Positions 22,875 through 27,092 of a stretch of DNA of 27,092 bases are shown here, piece by piece. A program made the translations under genes and the position numbers. The DNA is from DATJHM01 sp035493895 (lineage in GTDB: Bacteria; Chloroflexota; Ktedonobacteria; Ktedonobacterales; Ktedonobacteraceae). The stretch covers positions 1 to 27,092 of the forward strand of contig DATJHM010000004.1 in assembly GCA_035493895.1 (NCBI GenBank), in the 5' to 3' direction. The notes under the pieces were generated by a model, which saw only the letters and a list, made by a program, of their open reading frames with translations, was not told the DNA's origin and did no database searches. How positions within the stretch are numbered: position 1 is the first letter of the stretch; each line of letters starts with the position of its first letter.

Positions 22875-23660
22875 ATGCAAACAACCGAAACCACAAGCGG
22901 CGAGGAGATGGTACGTTGTGAGCAGATCGTAAAGCGTTTCGGCACACATACCGTCTTAAATGGCGTTGACATGACCGTCCAACGTGGGCAGGTCGTTGTC
23001 ATCATCGGACCAAGCGGATCGGGCAAAACGACCCTGTTGCGCTGTCTGAACCATCTGGAGAAGATCGATGGGGGACGCATCTACATCGATAATCAGCTCG
23101 TAGGGTATCGCGAGCGCAAGGGAAAAATGCAGGAAGACAGCGATGCCAACACTGCAAAATTGCGCTCGCAGGTTGGATTTGTTTTCCAGCGCTTCAACCT
23201 GTTTGCCCACAAGACCGCGTTGGAGAACGTCATCGAGGCCCCAATTCACGTCTTACATCGCCCACAGAAAGAGACTGTTGAGCGCGCACGAGACCTCTTA
23301 GCCAAAGTAGGCATGGGGCATAAAGAAGACTCTTATCCCCACAAGCTTTCAGGTGGGCAGCAGCAACGGGTCGCCATTGCGCGTGCGCTGGCAATGAACC
23401 CGAAGCTCATGTTGTTTGACGAAGCCACATCCGCGCTCGATCCAGAGTTGGTGGGAGAGGTGCTGAAAGTGATGCGTCAGCTTGCCGAAGAAGGAATGAC
23501 GATGGTCGTGGTCACGCACGAAATGGGATTTGCGCGTGAGGTCGCCGACCACGTCATTTTTATGGACAAGGCTGTGATTGTCGAGCAGGGACCGCCAGAA
23601 GAGGTCTTTGGGAATACACAGAACGAGCGCACACAGGAATTTCTGGGCCGAGTGCATTAA
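22875..23660 (+). CDS. Amino acid ABC transporter ATP-binding protein (GlnQ type)
   Basis: The ATPase that powers the importer; 261 residues, on the inner face of the membrane. Walker A GPSGSGKTT (45-53), Q-loop Q105 (FVFQRFNLF), signature LSGGQQQR (158-165), Walker B LMLFDEATSALD with D182/E183, and the switch histidine H215 are all present. The long insert before the Q-loop (RERKGKMQEDSDANTAKLRS) is seen in some polar amino acid ATPases. The ribosome binding site GGGGAGAG directly abuts the repeat array that fills the 162-bp gap after the permease. The frame ends 21 bp from the convergent phosphoesterase gene. Confidence 0.94.
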   Translation: MQTTETTSGEEMVRCEQIVKRFGTHTVLNGVDMTVQRGQVVVIIGPSGSGKTTLLRCLNHLEKIDGGRIYIDNQLVGYRERKGKMQEDSDANTAKLRSQVGFVFQRFNLFAHKTALENVIEAPIHVLHRPQKETVERARDLLAKVGMGHKEDSYPHKLSGGQQQRVAIARALAMNPKLMLFDEATSALDPELVGEVLKVMRQLAEEGMTMVVVTHEMGFAREVADHVIFMDKAVIVEQGPPEEVFGNTQNERTQEFLGRVH

Positions 23661-23681
23661 CATATGAGGCGCGGGCGTACG

Positions 23682-24428
23682 CTATGCTCTCCCCAGTGCA
23701 AGCCACTGCGCCCAGTCATCCCGACCGTTCTCGTGGGCTATTCTTGCAGCCGTGTGCCAATCGTAGGGAATGAGGACATGATTCACGATAAAGGTTTCGG
23801 CATCCTTTGAGATAATCGCATAACGCGCATGGGGGCTACCATTCTCCATCTTGTGAGGAAAGGGAGCTTCATCCTGATAGGCAGGCAGGCCTACACTACC
23901 GGGATTGATGATCAAGCGTCCATCAGGTAACTGGATGGTTCGCGGGAAATGGCTATGTGCGCAGAGAACGAGCCGTTGAGAAACTGCTCCGAGAAGCGCG
24001 CTGATCTGCTCGGCAGAGGCAAGCGTACTGCCATGTATTGAAGGCTCTTCCAGCAGATAGGTCTCGTCCGATTCAGGGGTACCATGACAGAGAAATACGT
24101 CATCATCCAGGACGGCAGTAGTGGGCAAGGAGTTCAGCCATGTCAGATGCGCCTCTGACAACCTCTTCTTGACCCAGGTAACAGTTGGGGAAGGGGCAAC
24201 AGAAGGATCGAAGAGAATGCGATCTTCATTGCCCTGGATAGTCAGCCTGAGCAGATCTTCACCGAGCAACCTTTCCGCAGTTTCTACAGGCGCAAGAGGC
24301 CCATACAGACTATCTCCCAGATTGATAATCTGTTGTATCTCCCGCCGCTTGATATCCTGTAAGACAGCATCCAATGCCCAGATATTGGCATGAATATCCG
24401 CAATAATAGCTATATGCGATAGTGACAT
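23682..24428 (-). CDS. Metallophosphoesterase family protein (YfcE/MPP-like)
   Basis: A calcineurin-like phosphoesterase of 248 residues. The metal-site motifs occur in order: D11 and H13 (ADIHAN), D39 (NLGDSLYGP), N67 (GNED), H115 (CHGTP), H158 and H160 (AHSHFPR), then INPGSVGLP. GNxD rather than GNHE, together with the NPGSVG motif, points to the YfcE-like phosphodiesterase branch; the natural substrate is unknown. AAAGGG lies 6 bases before the ATG. It is 54 bp downstream of the EamA gene on the same strand and may be cotranscribed with it. No signal peptide is present. Confidence 0.88.
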   Translation of the reverse strand: MSLSHIAIIADIHANIWALDAVLQDIKRREIQQIINLGDSLYGPLAPVETAERLLGEDLLRLTIQGNEDRILFDPSVAPSPTVTWVKKRLSEAHLTWLNSLPTTAVLDDDVFLCHGTPESDETYLLEEPSIHGSTLASAEQISALLGAVSQRLVLCAHSHFPRTIQLPDGRLIINPGSVGLPAYQDEAPFPHKMENGSPHARYAIISKDAETFIVNHVLIPYDWHTAARIAHENGRDDWAQWLALGRA

Positions 24429-24482
24429 GATTTACCCTTTTCTAATCAAAAATTTCCCATCCGTGAGTATTGTAGCTGATAT

Positions 24483-25421
24483 TCAACGAGATATGCTTGC
24501 CAACATACAACCAAGAACCACGAGCAGGAAGCCAGCTACTTTTGCGGGCGTCAGACTCTCGTTCAACAAGAAATAGGAGAGCACGATCGTCACGCCAGGA
24601 GAAAGAAAATCGACGTAGGCGGTACGAATAGCGCCAATACGGCGCATAAGCCAGAACGTGAGAAAATAGCCCATGCAGGTCACGATCAGGACAATGAAGA
24701 GAAATGACCATAACGTTACCCAGGACAATTGAATTGAGAAATTATGCTCAACAATCAAGCTCAGCACAGTCATACTGACGCCACTATAAAATAGCTGCCA
24801 GGTAGTGAAGGTCAGTAACGGTATATTACTACTGTTGATACTCTTCGTCAGGCGCATCCCCAGCCCATAAATCACCGATGATCCCAGGACAGCCAGCTCA
24901 CTCAGCAGCGTTATCCCTCCACTGGCAAAGTGAAATGTATCGTTTCCCATGCCCGGCAAAAACGGGATACCCCCCATCAATACGATGAACACGCCTGCCA
25001 GACCAGCGACCAGACTTACAATCAAGCGCCACCCTCGCGCCTCACCGCTTGCGCTACCCATCATGAAAAGCGTGGTAAAAATAGGTGTGGGTGCCCACAT
25101 AAGGATAATAACACTGGCCTGGACATAGGGGGCGGCGAGAAAATAAATACTGGCGGGAATGCCAACCAGAACGAGTGCCGATAGAAAAATTCGCCAGTGC
25201 TGTTCAGATGTGAGCCTGAGTTTTCCCCGCCCTATCCATACCACAACTGCCAGCACACCCGAAGCAAGCAGAAAGCGCGTTCCTGCAAATAGGAGCGGAG
25301 GGGTGTGCTGTGTACCAATTTTGACGACAATCGGGAAATAGCCCCAGACCACCACATACACAATAAAGACGATCAGCGTGATGAGGCGCGAACTGTACAG
25401 CTTGTTCTTAACAGCATTCAT
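24483..25421 (-). CDS. EamA/DMT family transporter
   Basis: This 312-residue protein has about ten hydrophobic helices in two EamA halves. The first half opens with VYVVVWGYFPIVVKIGTQHTPP and FAGTRFLLASGVL, the second with LLSELAVLGSSVIYGLGMRL. A second-half motif, TAYVDFLSPGVTIVLSYFLLNESLTPAKVAGFLLVVLG, is typical of drug/metabolite exporters. The substrate cannot be predicted; homologues export amino acids, nucleosides or metabolites. The ATG at 25421 has only a weak upstream site. Confidence 0.9.
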   Translation of the reverse strand: MNAVKNKLYSSRLITLIVFIVYVVVWGYFPIVVKIGTQHTPPLLFAGTRFLLASGVLAVVVWIGRGKLRLTSEQHWRIFLSALVLVGIPASIYFLAAPYVQASVIILMWAPTPIFTTLFMMGSASGEARGWRLIVSLVAGLAGVFIVLMGGIPFLPGMGNDTFHFASGGITLLSELAVLGSSVIYGLGMRLTKSINSSNIPLLTFTTWQLFYSGVSMTVLSLIVEHNFSIQLSWVTLWSFLFIVLIVTCMGYFLTFWLMRRIGAIRTAYVDFLSPGVTIVLSYFLLNESLTPAKVAGFLLVVLGCMLASISR

Positions 25422-25577
25422 TCAATATTTTCAATTCTTCATTCTTTACCTGCCAGAGAGAAGAGTCTCACAGGGCATGCGAGGGATACAGCGTGCCATC
25501 GAGGGAATTCAGGAATAACGTCGGGGCCAGCGAAGCCGAGACGCCCTGGCGCAGACAAGCAGCGCCTCTACGGGGTT

Positions 25578-25598
25578 GGGCGGAGATATCCTCCGCCC
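25578..25598. repeat. GC-rich hairpin repeat between EamA and fumC
   Basis: GGGCGGAG (25578-25585) and CTCCGCCC (25591-25598) pair perfectly with an ATATC loop. It is a variant of the window-wide repeat family, with a longer stem and a shorter loop. It lies just after the fumarase stop and could serve as its 3' structure. Confidence 0.65.
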
Positions 25599-25623
25599 GC
25601 ACATCTGATCATAAAAAGATCGG

Positions 25624-27045
25624 TTAGCCGCCAGCGGGGCCGCCTTCCAGGCCGGGCTGCGTCATATTTTCGGGATTGAGGATGCGATCGAGATCCTCTT
25701 CCGAGAGGCTCGTCTTCTCGCGGGCCACCTCGCGCACCGTTTTACCGGTCTTATAGGCCTCCTTCGAGATATTGGCGGCGGCATCGTAGCCGATAATGGG
25801 AGCCAGCGAAGTACAGATCGCCAGACCGCGCTCGACCATTTCCGGTCCCCTTTCGGTCGCCTGGATGCCCTTGACACACTGTTCCGTGAAATTGCTGGCG
25901 GCGGCAGCGAGCAGTTCAATCGACTGCAACAGATTATAGGCCACCACCGGCATCATCACATTGATCTCGAAATTGCCGGACTGGCCCGCCACCGTGATCG
26001 TCGTATGATTGCCCATCACCTGTGCGCAGACCATCGCGAGCGATTCCGCAATCACGGGATTGACCTTCCCGGGCATAATTGAGCTACCAGGCTGCACGGC
26101 AGGCAGATCAATCTCGCCGATGCCCGCACGTGGTCCGGAGCCGAGCCAGCGAATATCATTGGCAATTTTCATCAGGCTCACAGCCAGCGTGTTGAGCGCG
26201 CCACTGGCTGCGACCGCATTATCCAGCGTATTCTGGGCCTGGAAATGATTGCTCGTCTCGCGTATTGTGATCGCGTTCACCTGCGAGAGGCGCTGGCAAA
26301 CACGTTCGGCGAACTCGGGATGCGTATTGACACCCGTACCGACAGCAGTACCGCCCAGCGCGACCTCGGAGAGTTCCTGCTGGGCAGCGCGAACACGTAT
26401 AATGCCGCGCTCGATCTGACCGGCATAGCCAAGAAACTCCTGGCCGAGACGGATCGGCGTAGCATCCTGAAGATGGGTGCGACCGGTTTTGATAATCGGC
26501 ATAAATGCAGCGGCCTTCGCTTCCAGAGCCTTTTGCAATCCCTCTAAGGCCGGGATCAGCTTTTGCTCAATACTCACCAGAGCCGAAAGATGAATTGCAG
26601 TCGGGATTACATCGTTCGAGGACTGACCGAAGTTCACGTGATCGTTGGGATGAACCTTGCGTGAGCCACGTGTGCCACCGCTGAGTTCGCTGGCCCGATT
26701 CGCAATCACCTCATTGGCATTCATATTCGTCGAAGTACCTGAGCCAGTCTGAAAAATGTCCAGCACAAAATGATCGTCGTGTTTGCCGTCGATCACTTCC
26801 TGAGCGGCGCGAATGATCGCCTCAGTCGTTTGCGGCTCGACCGTGCCCAGTTCTGCATTCACCTGAGCAGCGGCCTGTTTAATCTGGCCCAGAGCGCGAA
26901 TAAATGCGCGCGAGAAACGGAGATCGCTGATCGGAAAATTGAGCATGGCACGCTGAGTGCTCGCGCCATAGTATGCATCTATGGGAACCTGCATCTCGCC
27001 CATCGAATCGCGTTCGATGCGGGTCTCTTCGGTATTTGAAGGCAT
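25624..27045 (-). CDS. fumC: Class II fumarate hydratase
   Basis: Interconverts fumarate and malate in the TCA cycle in the cytoplasm; 473 residues, the usual length. Substrate-site motifs are FQTGSGTSTNMNANEVIANRA (about 99-119), HPNDHVNFGQSSNDVIPTA, KTGRTHLQDATP and the superfamily signature GSSIMPGKVNPV (about 324-335, with the mobile catalytic serine). TGSGTSTNMNANEV and HPNDHVNFGQSSND favour fumarase over aspartase of the same superfamily. AGAGGAG lies 11 bases before the ATG at 27045. It is a single gene with its own promoter, and is functionally linked to complex I only through central metabolism. Confidence 0.94.
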   Translation of the reverse strand: MPSNTEETRIERDSMGEMQVPIDAYYGASTQRAMLNFPISDLRFSRAFIRALGQIKQAAAQVNAELGTVEPQTTEAIIRAAQEVIDGKHDDHFVLDIFQTGSGTSTNMNANEVIANRASELSGGTRGSRKVHPNDHVNFGQSSNDVIPTAIHLSALVSIEQKLIPALEGLQKALEAKAAAFMPIIKTGRTHLQDATPIRLGQEFLGYAGQIERGIIRVRAAQQELSEVALGGTAVGTGVNTHPEFAERVCQRLSQVNAITIRETSNHFQAQNTLDNAVAASGALNTLAVSLMKIANDIRWLGSGPRAGIGEIDLPAVQPGSSIMPGKVNPVIAESLAMVCAQVMGNHTTITVAGQSGNFEINVMMPVVAYNLLQSIELLAAAASNFTEQCVKGIQATERGPEMVERGLAICTSLAPIIGYDAAANISKEAYKTGKTVREVAREKTSLSEEDLDRILNPENMTQPGLEGGPAGG

Positions 27046-27083
27046 GGTACAGATATCTCCTCTTTGAGCAATTTTTTGACCTT

Positions 27084-27089
27084 ATTATA
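27084..27089 (-). promoter_or_regulatory. Extended -10 promoter of fumC
   Basis: On the minus strand TGATATAATAAGG gives a perfect TATAAT with an extended TG, about 39 bases before the fumC ATG. The -35 region lies beyond the window edge. Confidence 0.6.
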
Positions 27090-27092
27090 TCA

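Overview
The window (27,092 bp, moderate GC) looks like a chromosomal segment of a Chloroflexota bacterium, most likely of the class Ktedonobacteria. This is an inference from gene content: a HEAT-repeat protein of a type common in Ktedonobacter and actinomycetes, a Uma2 protein, an S9 peptidase start, and many short intergenic palindromic repeats. No rRNA gene or other taxonomic anchor is present.

Layout. Positions 1-128 (minus) hold the first 42 codons of an S9 family peptidase cut by the window edge. Positions 129-600 are a repeat-rich intergenic region ending in a good promoter for a HEAT-like protein (628-1941, plus). Positions 2028-18800 (minus) are a complete 14-gene complex I locus in canonical order nuoA to nuoN, read from high to low coordinates, with a strong promoter at 18906-18935. 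The locus is split between nuoH and nuoI by about 1.5 kb that carries a PIN toxin/antitoxin pair (8940-9682) and a non-coding stretch with an exact 55-bp duplication. The other nuo junctions that are not overlapping or nearly touching (B/C, C/D, F/G, M/N) each hold hairpins or interspersed repeats.

Right of the nuo promoter are a DUF1579-like gene (19334-19807, plus) behind a possible operator, a Uma2 gene (20036-20611, minus), and a polar amino acid ABC importer operon (20906-23660, plus: lipoprotein, permease, ATPase). These are followed by a YfcE-like metallophosphoesterase and an EamA exporter (both minus), and a class II fumarase (25624-27045, minus) with its own extended -10 promoter at the window end.

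Function. Complex I (NuoE/F/G input arm, B/C/D/I connecting arm, A/H/J/K/L/M/N membrane arm) would oxidise NADH, reduce quinone and pump protons. Fumarase supplies the TCA cycle that makes the NADH. The ABC system imports an amino acid.

Most notable points: (1) NuoL has glycine where the conserved TM5 proton-channel glutamate is expected; (2) a 15-base motif recurs six times between genes, in most copies as a stem-loop with an invariant loop and a covarying stem; (3) a toxin-antitoxin module sits inside the nuo operon; (4) one repeat copy runs into the ribosome binding site of the ABC ATPase gene.
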